From Synergistaceae bacterium (GTDB lineage: Bacteria > Synergistota > Synergistia > Synergistales > Synergistaceae), in the NCBI GenBank assembly GCA_030523725.1, contig JAUNHV010000001.1, positions 1 through 64,000 on the forward strand: DNA of 64,000 bases, read 5' to 3'. Position 1 is the first letter of the stretch; each line of letters starts with the position of its first letter. The notes beneath the pieces were generated by a model. The model ran no database searches, had not been told where the DNA came from, and saw nothing but the letters and a program-made list of their open reading frames with translations. Below are positions 27,458-36,787 of the stretch, one piece after another. Position numbers and translations under genes: made by a program.

Positions 27458-27832
27458 CTAAAAAATCTGCTGTTGATTATTATTGTCCCAGTTGTTGTCC
27501 CAGCTATTGCCCTGGTTATCTTGTCCCTCGTTATTCTCATTTGAAATTTGTTCCATGCGAGAAATAATGTTATTCATATCCCCAGAAAGTTCATTCATAT
27601 GATTCTGGGTTTGTGTGTTTAGTTCATCTAATTGTCTTGCAAGGTCTTCACTCTTTTGTTTTTCATGGTCAAGATCTTCCTGGAGTTGGAGAAGTTGAAA
27701 ATCTTTTTCGTCCATTTCATTTTTTTGTCTTTTTATAGTGTCATTTAGAGTCTCATTTGTTTGCTTTAACAAACGAAGTTTGCCCTCTAGTGTGTCAAGT
27801 AAATCGTTAAATCTCTGTAACTGCTCGTTCAT
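27458..27832 (-). CDS. Coiled-coil protein with Asn/Gln-rich tail
   Basis: A 124-residue protein not assigned to a named family. Residues about 1-100 show an almost unbroken heptad pattern (LNDTIKRQKNEMDEKDFQLLQL and following), and the last 25 residues are rich in N, Q and W. There is no signal peptide. It lies between pheT and zapA, so a role near the division ring as a ZapA or ZapB-like partner is conceivable but unproven. The upstream TAAAAGGAGAG gives a good ribosome site. Confidence 0.7.
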   Translation of the reverse strand: MNEQLQRFNDLLDTLEGKLRLLKQTNETLNDTIKRQKNEMDEKDFQLLQLQEDLDHEKQKSEDLARQLDELNTQTQNHMNELSGDMNNIISRMEQISNENNEGQDNQGNSWDNNWDNNNQQQIF

Positions 27833-27863
27833 AGTAAAACTCTCCTTTTATAAAATATTTATT

Positions 27864-30287
27864 TTAAATTCTGACGTAGCCGCCGAATTTTTTTTCAATC
27901 TTCTTTGATACTTGTTTTTGAGCAAGTTCTATCTGCTCACCTGTTAATGTTCCCTTATCGCTTGCAATCCAAACGCGGAAGGTTACAGATTTTTTGTTGT
28001 TCCCCACCTTGTCGCTTCTATATTCGTCAATAAAAGCGGCATCCTTTACCATCTCAACGCGTTCAATCTGTTTTTTGATATCTTCCCATTTTACATTTTC
28101 GTCAAACACAATGGACAGGTCAAAGTCTGAAGTGGGGTAGAGTGGTAAATGTTCAAAAGTGTTGGTGCGGGAAGCGAGGGGGGTAAGTTTTTCAACATCA
28201 AGTTCGCAAAGTACAACGAGGCTACGTTTTATACCACAAGCCTTGCTAACCTTAACGGACATGAGAGCGAATGAACCAATTACTTCTTTTCCTGCATTTA
28301 TGTTCAGCCACATTGCTTCATCTGCCCAACTAGGTTTATTGATTTGCGCAAAGGCTAAACTTTCCATCTGCGTGGCTCTGTGCATTTGCTCAAGTACTCC
28401 CTTTGCCTCACGGAACAGCTGTCGTGCATTGCTTCCAACAAAAGCAAATGCAAGGTGACGAGCCATTTCTGGAAGTTTTTCAACTTCATCACTGACACTG
28501 GCAAAATTTCTGTTAAAAAATACAGGCGTTAATTCAAAAATTCTGAAATCTGTGTAATAGCGAAGATTCGATACAACAGAAGAAATCATACCAGGAATCA
28601 AACTTGAGCGAAGATGTGCTTCTTCTGGGGATGGTGGGGTAGAGAGGCGGAGCATATCTTCTTCTGGAATTTCTGCCATGCGAATAAATTCATCGTTTAT
28701 CCATGGATATGTAAAAATTTCTTGTGCATTACAACGAAAAGCTAAATATTCACGGATACCTCTTTCCAAATTATACTTTGGTTGATTTATCGCATTTGTT
28801 ATTTTAATGGTTGGTGCAACAAAATCAAAGTTTTCATAACCCATTAGACGGGCAACTTCTTCCAAAATATCATCAGGTAACGAAATATCGCCTGTGGAAC
28901 GCCATGAAGGCGCGGTGATATGGAGTGTATTATTTTCCGCTTTTGTCTCAAAGCCAAGTAAATTTAATTTTTCTGTAACTTCATTTTTAGTTACGTTTCT
29001 GCCGAGCCTTTTGCAAAGAAAATCAAGGGTAACATCTACTGTCGAATTTGCCAAGGGCTTAGCATATACATCGTTGAAAGCGGTCATTTGTGCTTCGGGG
29101 AAATATGTTGCAAACATCTCGCAAGAAACTGTGAATGCTAAATCAACCCTCTGTGGATCAATTGATTTTTCATACCTAGTTGCGGCTTCTGTCCTTGTGT
29201 CGTAGCGTTTGGAAGTGCGGCGAATTGACAAAGCATTGAAATTTGCAATTTCTAAAATTATTTCATTGGTGTCTGTTAGGATTGAATCGTGTTTCCCTCC
29301 CATAACACCAGCAAGAGCTACAGGCTTTTCGTGGTCGGCAATGACCAAATCATCAACTGATAAGTCTAACTGTGAGCCATCGAGTAATTCAAGTTTTTCA
29401 TTGTTATAAGCACTTCTAACGACAATGCCATCCTTTATGTGAGATTTGTCAAATGCATGGGTTGGCTGTCCTGTGGCAAACATAACGTAGTTTGTGAGAT
29501 CAACTGTTAAGTTGATCGGGCGTTGACCAACTCTCCATAGCAAACTTTGAAGCTCAAATGGTGAAGTAACGGTCTTAACGCTACTCCAAACAACTCCCAT
29601 GTAGCGTGGGCAGAGGTCAGAGTTTTGAATATCCACTGGCAAGCAAGGCAAATCTGTTGGATGTTTTGCCAAAGTTATTGGCTTTAGGTAAGATCCATAT
29701 ATTGCGGCAAGCTCCCTTGCCATGCCGTAATGTCCCCAAAGATCTGGTCTATTTGTCATAGACTTATTGTCTATATCTAAAATTATATCATTTAAATTTA
29801 GCACATCTGCAAGTTTGTCTCCTGGCTTGCAGTTGAATGCTGAGATGTCTAAAATTTCTGCGTGTTCTGCAGGAAAAAGCTCTGCGAGTCCAATTTCGTT
29901 GGAGGCACAAATCATGCCATAACTCATAACGCCACGGAGTTTTGCCGGTTTTATTTCCACAGGTTCACCTTCACCGTGCCATTTAACCATAGAACCCGGC
30001 ACGGCCACGACCACCTTGTGACCAACCACAAGGTTAATACCACCACAGACAATAGAAAGTGGCTCGTCTTTACCGCAATTTACAGAGCAAATGCGAAGCT
30101 TGTCTGCGTTGGGGTGAGCATCAATAGACAATATTTCGCCAACAAAAAGTCCTTGTAACGAAGCACCAAGGTCATAAGCTTCCTCAACCTCAACAGTTGT
30201 CATGGTTAGGTCATAGGAAAGTTTTTCTGGTGTAAGGTTACTCGGCAAATCTACATATTTTTTTATCCAATTCAAAGAAAATTTCAT
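27864..30287 (-). CDS. pheT: Phenylalanyl-tRNA synthetase beta subunit
   Basis: An 807-residue subunit of the alpha2-beta2 enzyme. Order of domains: N-terminal MKFSLNWIKKYVDLP, the tRNA-binding EMAP-like domain (about 40-150, LRICSVNCG and VVAVPGS), B3/B4 editing domain, B5 domain, a catalytic-like core, and C-terminal FDX-ACB anticodon-binding domain (LPLYPTSDFDLSIVFDENV, VTFRVWIAS). The length is normal. It starts 18 bp after pheS. Confidence 0.97.
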   Translation of the reverse strand: MKFSLNWIKKYVDLPSNLTPEKLSYDLTMTTVEVEEAYDLGASLQGLFVGEILSIDAHPNADKLRICSVNCGKDEPLSIVCGGINLVVGHKVVVAVPGSMVKWHGEGEPVEIKPAKLRGVMSYGMICASNEIGLAELFPAEHAEILDISAFNCKPGDKLADVLNLNDIILDIDNKSMTNRPDLWGHYGMARELAAIYGSYLKPITLAKHPTDLPCLPVDIQNSDLCPRYMGVVWSSVKTVTSPFELQSLLWRVGQRPINLTVDLTNYVMFATGQPTHAFDKSHIKDGIVVRSAYNNEKLELLDGSQLDLSVDDLVIADHEKPVALAGVMGGKHDSILTDTNEIILEIANFNALSIRRTSKRYDTRTEAATRYEKSIDPQRVDLAFTVSCEMFATYFPEAQMTAFNDVYAKPLANSTVDVTLDFLCKRLGRNVTKNEVTEKLNLLGFETKAENNTLHITAPSWRSTGDISLPDDILEEVARLMGYENFDFVAPTIKITNAINQPKYNLERGIREYLAFRCNAQEIFTYPWINDEFIRMAEIPEEDMLRLSTPPSPEEAHLRSSLIPGMISSVVSNLRYYTDFRIFELTPVFFNRNFASVSDEVEKLPEMARHLAFAFVGSNARQLFREAKGVLEQMHRATQMESLAFAQINKPSWADEAMWLNINAGKEVIGSFALMSVKVSKACGIKRSLVVLCELDVEKLTPLASRTNTFEHLPLYPTSDFDLSIVFDENVKWEDIKKQIERVEMVKDAAFIDEYRSDKVGNNKKSVTFRVWIASDKGTLTGEQIELAQKQVSKKIEKKFGGYVRI

Positions 30288-30304
30288 TTTATTTCACCTG
30301 ATAC

Positions 30305-31369
30305 CTATTTGAATTGTTGCAAGAAACGTAGGTCTGCTGAGTGGAATAGACGGACATCGTCGACTCCGTAACGCATCATAACGAGTCTGTCAAGTCCGAT
30401 GTTGATATAAAATCCGCTCCAGATGCTAGGGTCGAGCCCCGCTGCCTTCAGAACGTTCGGATGTGGTGTGCCGCCAGGCATAACCTCTATCCAACCGACG
30501 TGTTTGCAAACACGGCAGCCCTTTCCGCCACAAACTTGACATTCCATATCAATCTCAAATCCTGGCTCAACAAATGGGAAAAACCCGGTTCTCATACGAA
30601 CTTTTATTTCTCTGCCAAAGACCTTTTCTAAGATTGTTTTAATTAGTATCATGCCGGAGGAAAAGGAAAAATCCTTGTCTACAATGAGTGCCTCATACTG
30701 GAAGAATGCTCTTTCGTGTCTTGCGTCTGTAGTTTCATTGCGATAAACCCTGCCTGGATAAACAAAACGGGCAGGAGCCCCATGTTCTTTAAGGTAACGA
30801 ACGCTGCCACCCGTTAGGTGAGGTCTCATACAGAGTCTTTCGCTCCCGTTTCCAGTTTCGTGCCCTTCTATCCAGTAGGTGTCCATGCTCTCTCTTGCCG
30901 GGTGTTCTGGGGCAAAGTTTAAATTGTCAAAAGCATATTTTTCGCTGGTGATTTCCGGCTCAGAGTAAATTTCAAATCCTAGAGAACGAAAAGCATCATT
31001 TAAGTCATAGCACATTTGAGTGATTGGGTGTAACCCACCAACGAAGGGGAGGATACCTGGAACTGTTATGTCAACTTCCCCATCGTATGCTTTGGCTTTT
31101 GATACAAGTTCGTCACTTTTTTTATCGCAAATTTCTTGTAGAAATAACTTTATTTTGTTTGACGCCATTCCGATATCTTTTCTCATATCTGGTGAGAGAC
31201 TGCCTAGGGTCTTTAATATTTCGGTTAGACGTCCTTTTTTGCCCAAAATGGTTGACCTGACGAGTTGCAAAGCCTCAGAGTTTTTGGCATTCTCAATGTT
31301 TTTAATTGCTTCTTCTTTTATCGTTTCGAGACGTGAAATTATCTCGTTGACTGTTGTATGTTCTGGCAT
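30305..31369 (-). CDS. pheS: Phenylalanyl-tRNA synthetase alpha subunit
   Basis: A 354-residue catalytic subunit. It has an N-terminal helical hairpin that binds tRNA, then class II motifs: motif 2 in PARFVYPGRVYRNETTDARHERAFFQYEALIVD, and motif 3 in GLDRLVMMRYGVDDVR. A CQVCGGKGCRVC insert is usual in Firmicute PheS. GGAGG precedes ATG 31369. No T-box motif was found in the leader, so control by tRNA-Phe attenuation is not supported. Confidence 0.97.
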   Translation of the reverse strand: MPEHTTVNEIISRLETIKEEAIKNIENAKNSEALQLVRSTILGKKGRLTEILKTLGSLSPDMRKDIGMASNKIKLFLQEICDKKSDELVSKAKAYDGEVDITVPGILPFVGGLHPITQMCYDLNDAFRSLGFEIYSEPEITSEKYAFDNLNFAPEHPARESMDTYWIEGHETGNGSERLCMRPHLTGGSVRYLKEHGAPARFVYPGRVYRNETTDARHERAFFQYEALIVDKDFSFSSGMILIKTILEKVFGREIKVRMRTGFFPFVEPGFEIDMECQVCGGKGCRVCKHVGWIEVMPGGTPHPNVLKAAGLDPSIWSGFYINIGLDRLVMMRYGVDDVRLFHSADLRFLQQFK

Positions 31370-31712
31370 AAAAATTTCCTCCGCAAAACAAATTCCAACC
31401 CCGCCAGTATATCACAAAACAAGAAAAATTTTCCTGTGATGTCATTTTTTACGTTTTTACGTACGATGTATGTATCTTATTTGTTTGTGATAATATTCCG
31501 TCTGGTACTCCACAAGAGAAAATACCCCAAGGTAGTATCCAACTCACCATGTTCTTACAGTTATCCTGGGGCTGTGTGTGCTTTCTGAAATGTATAGGCG
31601 GTGAATCTGTTTTATACATCCAAAAGTGAAGATGAGATAGATTTACAGCTAAAATGTCTATATTTTTATCTCCTAAATCTCACCTTCACTTATTAGGGAG
31701 TAGAATTTTAAT
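31370..31712. other. Gene-free structured stretch between pgm and pheS
   Basis: Next to pgm, a long stem (AAGTGAAG and TGAGAT arms, 31624-31691) may be the pgm terminator. Then follow ATGTATA/TATACAT (about 31595-31620) and CCCCAAGG/CCTGGGG (about 31533-31577), enough to suggest a folded RNA on either strand. Near pheS the minus strand carries TATACT, a possible -10. No open frame of note. I could not match it to a known RNA class. Confidence 0.4.
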
Positions 31713-33311
31713 TTATTTTATTGCATCAAGCACAATTTTCTTTGCTTCTTCGTTGATGAGCTCCAAATGATCCTGTCCCTTGAAGCTTTCTGCGTAAATT
31801 TTGTAAATATCCTCTGTGCCAGATGGACGTGCTGCAAACCAGCCATTTTCTGTAATGACCTTCAAGCCACCAATGGCAGCTCCATTGCCTGGTGCCTTTG
31901 TAAGGCAGCGAATAATCTTTTCTCCAGCAAGCGTTTCTGCTGTAACGTTCTCCGGAGAGAGCTTTTTGAGTTTATCTTTTTGATCTCTGTTTGCGGCTGC
32001 GTCTTTTCTGGAATAGTAGGATTTTCCATACTTTGCTTCAAGTTCTTTATAAATCTGTGATGGTGTCTGTTTGGTAACTGCAAGGATTTCACAAGCCAAG
32101 AGGCTCATAATTATACCGTCTTTATCTGTGCTCCATGCCTCACCATTTTTGCGAAGGTAACTTGCACCTGCACTCTCTTCACCACCGAATGCAAGGTCAC
32201 CAGAAAGAAGCCCATCAACAAACCACTTAAATCCAACAGGAACTTCACAAACTTCTTTGCCAATTCCTGCTGCGACTCTATCAATCATGCTGGAAGAAAC
32301 AAGTGTCTTACCAATTTTTGATGTCGGTTTCCAGCCTGGTCTATTCTGGAAAAGATACTGGTTCGCAACAGAAAGGAATGCGTTTGGATTCATAAGTCCG
32401 TCTGGTGTAACAATTCCATGGCGGTCATAGTCTGGGTCATTTCCGAAAGCTACGTCAAATTTGTCTTTCATTGCGACGAGCTTTGCCATTGCCCATGGGC
32501 TTGAGCAGTCCATACGAATCTTGCCATCATGGTCAAGTGGCATAAAGGAGAATGTTGGGTCAACTGCCTCGTTTACAACGGTAAGGTTAACACCCCAAAT
32601 TTCCTTGATTGGCTGCCAGAAATAAATTCCAGAGCCACCAAGTGGATCAACTCCGACCTTAACTCCACTCTGTGCAATTGCCTCCATATTGAGGACATTG
32701 CCAAGATCTTTTACGTATGGAATTACATAATCATAGAAGTGAACATTTGAGCACTTAAGAGCCTGTTCAAATGGCATACGTTTGACACCTTTAAGACCAT
32801 TTTTGAGCATTTCATTTGCATGGTCTTCAATTATCTTTGTTGTCTCTGCGGAAGCAGGACCGCCACTTGGTGGATTATACTTAAAGCCACCGTCTGTTGG
32901 TGGGTTGTGTGACGGAGTGATGACAACACCGTCTGCCACACTTGAATTTGCCTTGTTCCAGCACAAAATCGCGTGTGAAATTACTGGCGTTGGTGTATAT
33001 GAGAAACCATCTTGCAAATAGAGCTCAACTCCGTTTGCTGCAAAGACCTCTGTTGCTGTGCGGAGTGCCGCTTCTGACAAAGCATGGGTATCCATTCCCA
33101 TAAAAAGAGGTCCTGTTGTGCCTTGCTTTGCTCTGTAATCACAGATTGCCTGTGAAATTGCAAGAATGTGATCTTCGTTAAAACTATTGTTAAAAGACTT
33201 TCCTCTGTGTCCGGAAGTTCCAAATGAAACTGCTTGATTAATGTCGTTTGCATCTGGCTTTTGCGTATAGTAAGCAGAAATCAAACGAGGAATATTTACC
33301 AAATTACCCAT
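31713..33311 (-). CDS. pgm: Phosphoglucomutase
   Basis: A 532-residue alpha-D-phosphohexomutase interconverting glucose 1- and 6-phosphate. The start ATG 33311 is set by GGAGG 8 bases ahead (33320-33324), and an earlier in-frame codon is unlikely. SFGTSGHRG lies at the N-terminus, the phosphoserine loop is VVITPSHNPPTDGGFKYN, the metal site GNDPDYDRHG, the sugar loop FGGEESAGAS and the phosphate site RPSGTEDIYKIYAESF. This matches the E. coli Pgm type rather than PgcA. Single-gene unit. Confidence 0.95.
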   Translation of the reverse strand: MGNLVNIPRLISAYYTQKPDANDINQAVSFGTSGHRGKSFNNSFNEDHILAISQAICDYRAKQGTTGPLFMGMDTHALSEAALRTATEVFAANGVELYLQDGFSYTPTPVISHAILCWNKANSSVADGVVITPSHNPPTDGGFKYNPPSGGPASAETTKIIEDHANEMLKNGLKGVKRMPFEQALKCSNVHFYDYVIPYVKDLGNVLNMEAIAQSGVKVGVDPLGGSGIYFWQPIKEIWGVNLTVVNEAVDPTFSFMPLDHDGKIRMDCSSPWAMAKLVAMKDKFDVAFGNDPDYDRHGIVTPDGLMNPNAFLSVANQYLFQNRPGWKPTSKIGKTLVSSSMIDRVAAGIGKEVCEVPVGFKWFVDGLLSGDLAFGGEESAGASYLRKNGEAWSTDKDGIIMSLLACEILAVTKQTPSQIYKELEAKYGKSYYSRKDAAANRDQKDKLKKLSPENVTAETLAGEKIIRCLTKAPGNGAAIGGLKVITENGWFAARPSGTEDIYKIYAESFKGQDHLELINEEAKKIVLDAIK

Positions 33312-33388
33312 AAGTGACACCTCCAAAGAATTTATGCTGATATTATACAGTAAAAAATATAAAATAAAAGAAAAAATTTAAGAATTTT

Positions 33389-33436
33389 GTTTTTAGCCAT
33401 AAGCACCAAAGCCCTTGGCTTGGCTAACGCAAAGGA
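33389..33436. repeat. Family A element, short copy
   Basis: TTTTTAGCCATAAGCA border, CCAAAGCC CTT GGCTTGG palindrome (33406-33424), then CTAACGCAAAGG. It lies between pgm and the small secreted protein's terminator. Confidence 0.6.
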
Positions 33437-33442
33437 CAAAAA

Positions 33443-33476
33443 AAGTGCGGCTTGGACATAAATCCAAGTCGCACTT
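33443..33476 (-). terminator. Intrinsic terminator of the small secreted protein gene
   Basis: AAGTGCG and CTTGGA arms pair with TCCAAG and CGCACTT. On the minus strand it ends in a T-run and lies 14 bases past the stop of the gene at 33490. Confidence 0.85.
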
Positions 33477-33489
33477 CAACTCTTAACAG

Positions 33490-33711
33490 CTAAAAATGAG
33501 GGTCGCTCACTATATTATCCGAAGTATCCCTACATTGTTTACATACGGCGTATGTACTACTACCCGCATAAATAAAATAGTCTTGACTTCCGCATTTTTC
33601 GCAGTTCGGATTAATACGGTATGTATAACCAAACTCACATTTAGCAAATGCAGGAGCAACAAGGGCAACCAATGAAACAACCAAAACTAACGATGCTAAA
33701 AACTTTTTCAT
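33490..33711 (-). CDS. Small exported protein with two CxxC pairs
   Basis: A 73-residue protein with a clear signal peptide (MKKFLASLVLVVSLVALVAPAFA) and a mature part of about 50 residues. The mature part contains NCEKCGS and AVCKQCRD, a pattern suited to a zinc knuckle or two redox pairs. GGGAGG lies 9 bases ahead of ATG. It has its own terminator, so it is a single-gene unit. I do not recognise the family. The periplasm is the likely location, and the function is unknown. Confidence 0.75.
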   Translation of the reverse strand: MKKFLASLVLVVSLVALVAPAFAKCEFGYTYRINPNCEKCGSQDYFIYAGSSTYAVCKQCRDTSDNIVSDPHF

Positions 33712-33900
33712 ACGAATACACCTCCCTCAAAAAATTTATTTATATTTCAAGTGATTCCTTACGGTGCACCAAGTATATATATATATTATGTCAAGCCTTT
33801 TTTTTTGAATTTTTTACGATTTTTTTACGTAATCAACAACTTTTTTCTCTCTTCTGTTATTCGCATTGCAATGTGAATAAGCTTTTTGTTAGAAATGACG

Positions 33901-33940
33901 TAGCCATTTCGGCTTTATGTGCTTTATGGCTAATAAAAAA
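33901..33940. repeat. Family A right-end fragment
   Basis: GGCTTTATGTGCTTTATGGCTAATAAAAAA matches the family right border in two blocks. The rest of the 33712-34082 stretch is AT-rich with a TATATATA tract near 33775, and an 11-bp-arm inverted repeat with one mismatch at 33858-33880 (TTATTCGCATT/AATGTGAATAA). Confidence 0.5.
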
Positions 33941-33994
33941 ATTAAAAATTGCTTTAAGAAAAATTGATTTCTGTGCTTAAAGCCTGCTCAAATG

Positions 33995-34023
33995 TTCACA
34001 AAAGATATAAATTGTTGTATAAT
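33995..34023 (+). promoter_or_regulatory. Promoter for serA
   Basis: TTCACA and TATAAT are separated by 17 bases, 60 bases ahead of the serA start. Five of six and six of six matches to the sigma-A consensus. Confidence 0.8.
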
Positions 34024-34082
34024 CCACACTCAGAAAATTTGCATGACAAATGATATTTTTATGTAGTATGAGGTAAGCTGAT

Positions 34083-35717
34083 ATGGAAAAGAAATTTAAG
34101 GTATTAGTTACAGAACACGTAGGAGAAGCAGGGCTTGACCTTTTAAGGCAAGCTCAGGACGTTGAACTTGACATCAAGATTGGACTTTCACTTCCAGAAT
34201 TACTCGCAATATTACCGGAATATGACGGCATCTTGACAAGAAGCGGAACTACAATGGATGCAGAAAAGATAGATGCTGGTAAAAACCTAAAGGTAATAGG
34301 CAGAGCCGGCGTTGGTGTTGACAATATTGACCTTGCAGAAGCTTCACGCCGTGGAATTATCGTAATTAACGCTCCGTCTGGCAACACCTTTGCAGCAGCA
34401 GAGCTGACTATGGCAAATATGCTTTCCGTTATTCGCCACATCCCACAGGCTTTTGAAACAATCAAAAAAGGAATTTGGGAACGCGCAAAGTTCACCGGTA
34501 TGCAACTCCTCAATAAGACAGTGCTTATTATCGGTCTTGGACGCATTGGTTCTGAAATTGCAAAAAGATGCCATGGCTTTGGCATGAAGGTAATCGCATA
34601 CGACCCATACATTACCAATCAAAAGGCAGAATCACTTTCCGTTGATTTGTATGACGATCTTGAAAAAGCATTAGCACAAGCGGATATTGTTACAATCCAC
34701 ACACCTTTGACAGAAGAAACAAGCCAGATGATAAATGCAGAGCTCTTGTCTCACTTTAAAGACGGAGCATGCTTAATAAATTGTGCAAGAGGCGGAATCG
34801 TGGACGAGCTTGCAATCTGCGAAGCACTCAGAAGCAAAAAACTTTCCTGCTTTGCAACTGACGTCTATCCAAAAGAGCCGCTAAAGCTTGACCACCCATA
34901 TTTAGCCGAAGATTTGGCTGATAGGATTGTTTTAACACCTCATATTGGAGCAAATACCTTTGAGGCACAGGACGAAGTTGCTCGCATTGCGGCACAAAAT
35001 ATGCTTGCAGTTTTGCGTGGTGAAGAGTATGAACACGCTGTCAACCTTCCATTCATTGAGCAGTCGCTTACTTCAACACAAAAGAAATATCTCTCAATTT
35101 CTCGCAAACTTGGTTTGCTTGTTGCACGCATGGCGCGACTTAATAATTCTTCAATCCACTCCTGTCATGTAACCTTAAGAGGAAGTCTCTTTAACACAGA
35201 ATTAAAGCTTATGGCTGGTGTCTATCGTCCTTATACAGTAGCTGCCTTGAAGGGTGTGCTTGAAGCGAGCGGAAATGAAGGCGTTAGCTACATGATGGCA
35301 CCGCTTATCGCAGCAGATAGGCATGTTGACATTGTAGAAACTACAGGCGATCCAAAGACATACAAGAATACAATTTCCGTTTCTGTTGACACACCAAAAG
35401 GTCCAGTTTGCGCGACTGCAACGATAACAGAAGAAGGTCGTCAACGTATTGTTCAAGTGAATGATTATTGGATTGATTTTGTTCCACAAGGGAAAATTTT
35501 ACTCTTCCAAAATCACGATACACCAGGCGTAATTGGAAAAATTGGTAGTATCTTAGGAAACGCCAATGTCAACATTGCAAATTTTGCCTTGGGTAGAAAA
35601 GACGGTGGAACGGCACTCGGTGCAATATCTTTTGATGGTGACATAGAGCCGCAGACGCGAAAGAGACTACTGGAAGATACCGGACTTATTTGGGCAACAA
35701 CTGTTAATTTTGACTAA
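34083..35717 (+). CDS. serA: D-3-phosphoglycerate dehydrogenase
   Basis: A 544-residue long-form enzyme for the first step of serine synthesis. The substrate domain starts VLVTEHVGEAGLDLL. The NAD site is VLIIGLGRIGSEIAKR, catalytic Arg lies in NCARGGIVDE and the His in LTPHIGANTFEAQ. Residues about 320-460 are the intervening ASB domain, and the last 75 form an ACT domain (LLFQNHDTPGVIGKIGSILG), which may bind serine for feedback. It is first in a plus-strand run with a good promoter, and the next gene begins 7 bp later. Confidence 0.96.
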   Translation: MEKKFKVLVTEHVGEAGLDLLRQAQDVELDIKIGLSLPELLAILPEYDGILTRSGTTMDAEKIDAGKNLKVIGRAGVGVDNIDLAEASRRGIIVINAPSGNTFAAAELTMANMLSVIRHIPQAFETIKKGIWERAKFTGMQLLNKTVLIIGLGRIGSEIAKRCHGFGMKVIAYDPYITNQKAESLSVDLYDDLEKALAQADIVTIHTPLTEETSQMINAELLSHFKDGACLINCARGGIVDELAICEALRSKKLSCFATDVYPKEPLKLDHPYLAEDLADRIVLTPHIGANTFEAQDEVARIAAQNMLAVLRGEEYEHAVNLPFIEQSLTSTQKKYLSISRKLGLLVARMARLNNSSIHSCHVTLRGSLFNTELKLMAGVYRPYTVAALKGVLEASGNEGVSYMMAPLIAADRHVDIVETTGDPKTYKNTISVSVDTPKGPVCATATITEEGRQRIVQVNDYWIDFVPQGKILLFQNHDTPGVIGKIGSILGNANVNIANFALGRKDGGTALGAISFDGDIEPQTRKRLLEDTGLIWATTVNFD

Positions 35718-35724
35718 TTAAACA

Positions 35725-36786
35725 ATGGCTGTTGGCGCTACTGAGTATTTTGATAGCCTAATTGATAAGGCGATAGAAATCGGTGCATCTGACATTCACC
35801 TTGAACCTCACCGTTTACGTTTTCGTGTATTAGGTACTCTTCTTGAATTTCCATATTTGACTGAGCACCATAGAAACATTATCAACATCATAAAAAACAT
35901 GGCGCAACTTGATACATCCGAAAGTCGCCTACCTCAGGATGGAAAATTCCATGTGCATGCTACAGGAAGAAACATAGACATAAGAGTTTCCACCATTCCT
36001 CTAGGTGATGATGAGTTTTTCGCAAGAAATGAAAAGGCCGTACTCCGTCTGCTTGACCCCAAAGCGTTCTGTCTTGAGCTTGATAATTTAGGTTTTGATA
36101 CAAAACAACTTGAAATTCTACGAAAAGCAATCACTTGCAAGAGCGGTATGGTAATATTGACCGGTCCTACGGGAAGCGGAAAAACTACAACCCTCTATTC
36201 CTTGTTACAAATTTTGAACAAACCAGACGTTAACATTGTTACAGTTGAAGACCCCGTTGAGTATAAAATTGATGGAGTCTCCCAAATACAAGTTAACGAT
36301 AAAATTGGCTTAAGCTTTAATAACATTCTGCCATACATTTTGAGACAAGACCCCGACATAATTATGATTGGGGAAATTCGTGATAAAGAAACAGCTTTAG
36401 CAGCTACACAAGCAGCTCTCACTGGCCACCTTGTTTTAGCAACTTTACACACGACAAATGCGACCACCGCAATAGAACGATTGCAAAACATGGGTCTTCC
36501 CAGTTACTTGATTTCTGCTTCTGTATCTCTTATTGTTGCACAGAGATTAATTCGTTGTGACATAAAGGATGGATATTTTACAAAGAGAGTTGCAGTATGT
36601 GAAATTCTACAACTGGATAAAAATATAATAGACCTCATAAACTCTAACACGCCAGAAAGTGTCCTGCGAGAGCAGGCAATAACAAACGGTATGACAACGA
36701 TGAAGCAAAACGCATTAAAACTTTTGCAGGAAAATAAAACAACAAAGGAAGAAATATCGTTTTTGTTAGACGATGCAGAGTGTTAA
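35725..36786 (+). CDS. GspE/ComGA-type secretion ATPase
   Basis: A 353-residue traffic ATPase. Seen: ASDIHLEP near the start, Walker A LTGPTGSGKTTT, Asp box TVEDPVEY, Walker B ILRQDPDIIMIGEIRD and His box TGHLVLATLHTTNA. It lacks both the long N-terminal MshEN domain of PilB/GspE and the tetracysteine zinc loop, giving a size close to B. subtilis ComGA (DNA uptake pseudopilus). No other pilus gene adjoins it. The only possible partner in the window is the A24 peptidase at 44431. It sits oddly between serA and a peptide transporter, with only a weak ribosome site. Confidence 0.85.
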   Translation: MAVGATEYFDSLIDKAIEIGASDIHLEPHRLRFRVLGTLLEFPYLTEHHRNIINIIKNMAQLDTSESRLPQDGKFHVHATGRNIDIRVSTIPLGDDEFFARNEKAVLRLLDPKAFCLELDNLGFDTKQLEILRKAITCKSGMVILTGPTGSGKTTTLYSLLQILNKPDVNIVTVEDPVEYKIDGVSQIQVNDKIGLSFNNILPYILRQDPDIIMIGEIRDKETALAATQAALTGHLVLATLHTTNATTAIERLQNMGLPSYLISASVSLIVAQRLIRCDIKDGYFTKRVAVCEILQLDKNIIDLINSNTPESVLREQAITNGMTTMKQNALKLLQENKTTKEEISFLLDDAEC

Positions 36787-36787
36787 C

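Noticed and set aside
31370-31500. Possible T-box leader for pheST
   Set aside because: No T-box sequence (AGGGTGGnACCGCG) or specifier stem was found on the minus strand.
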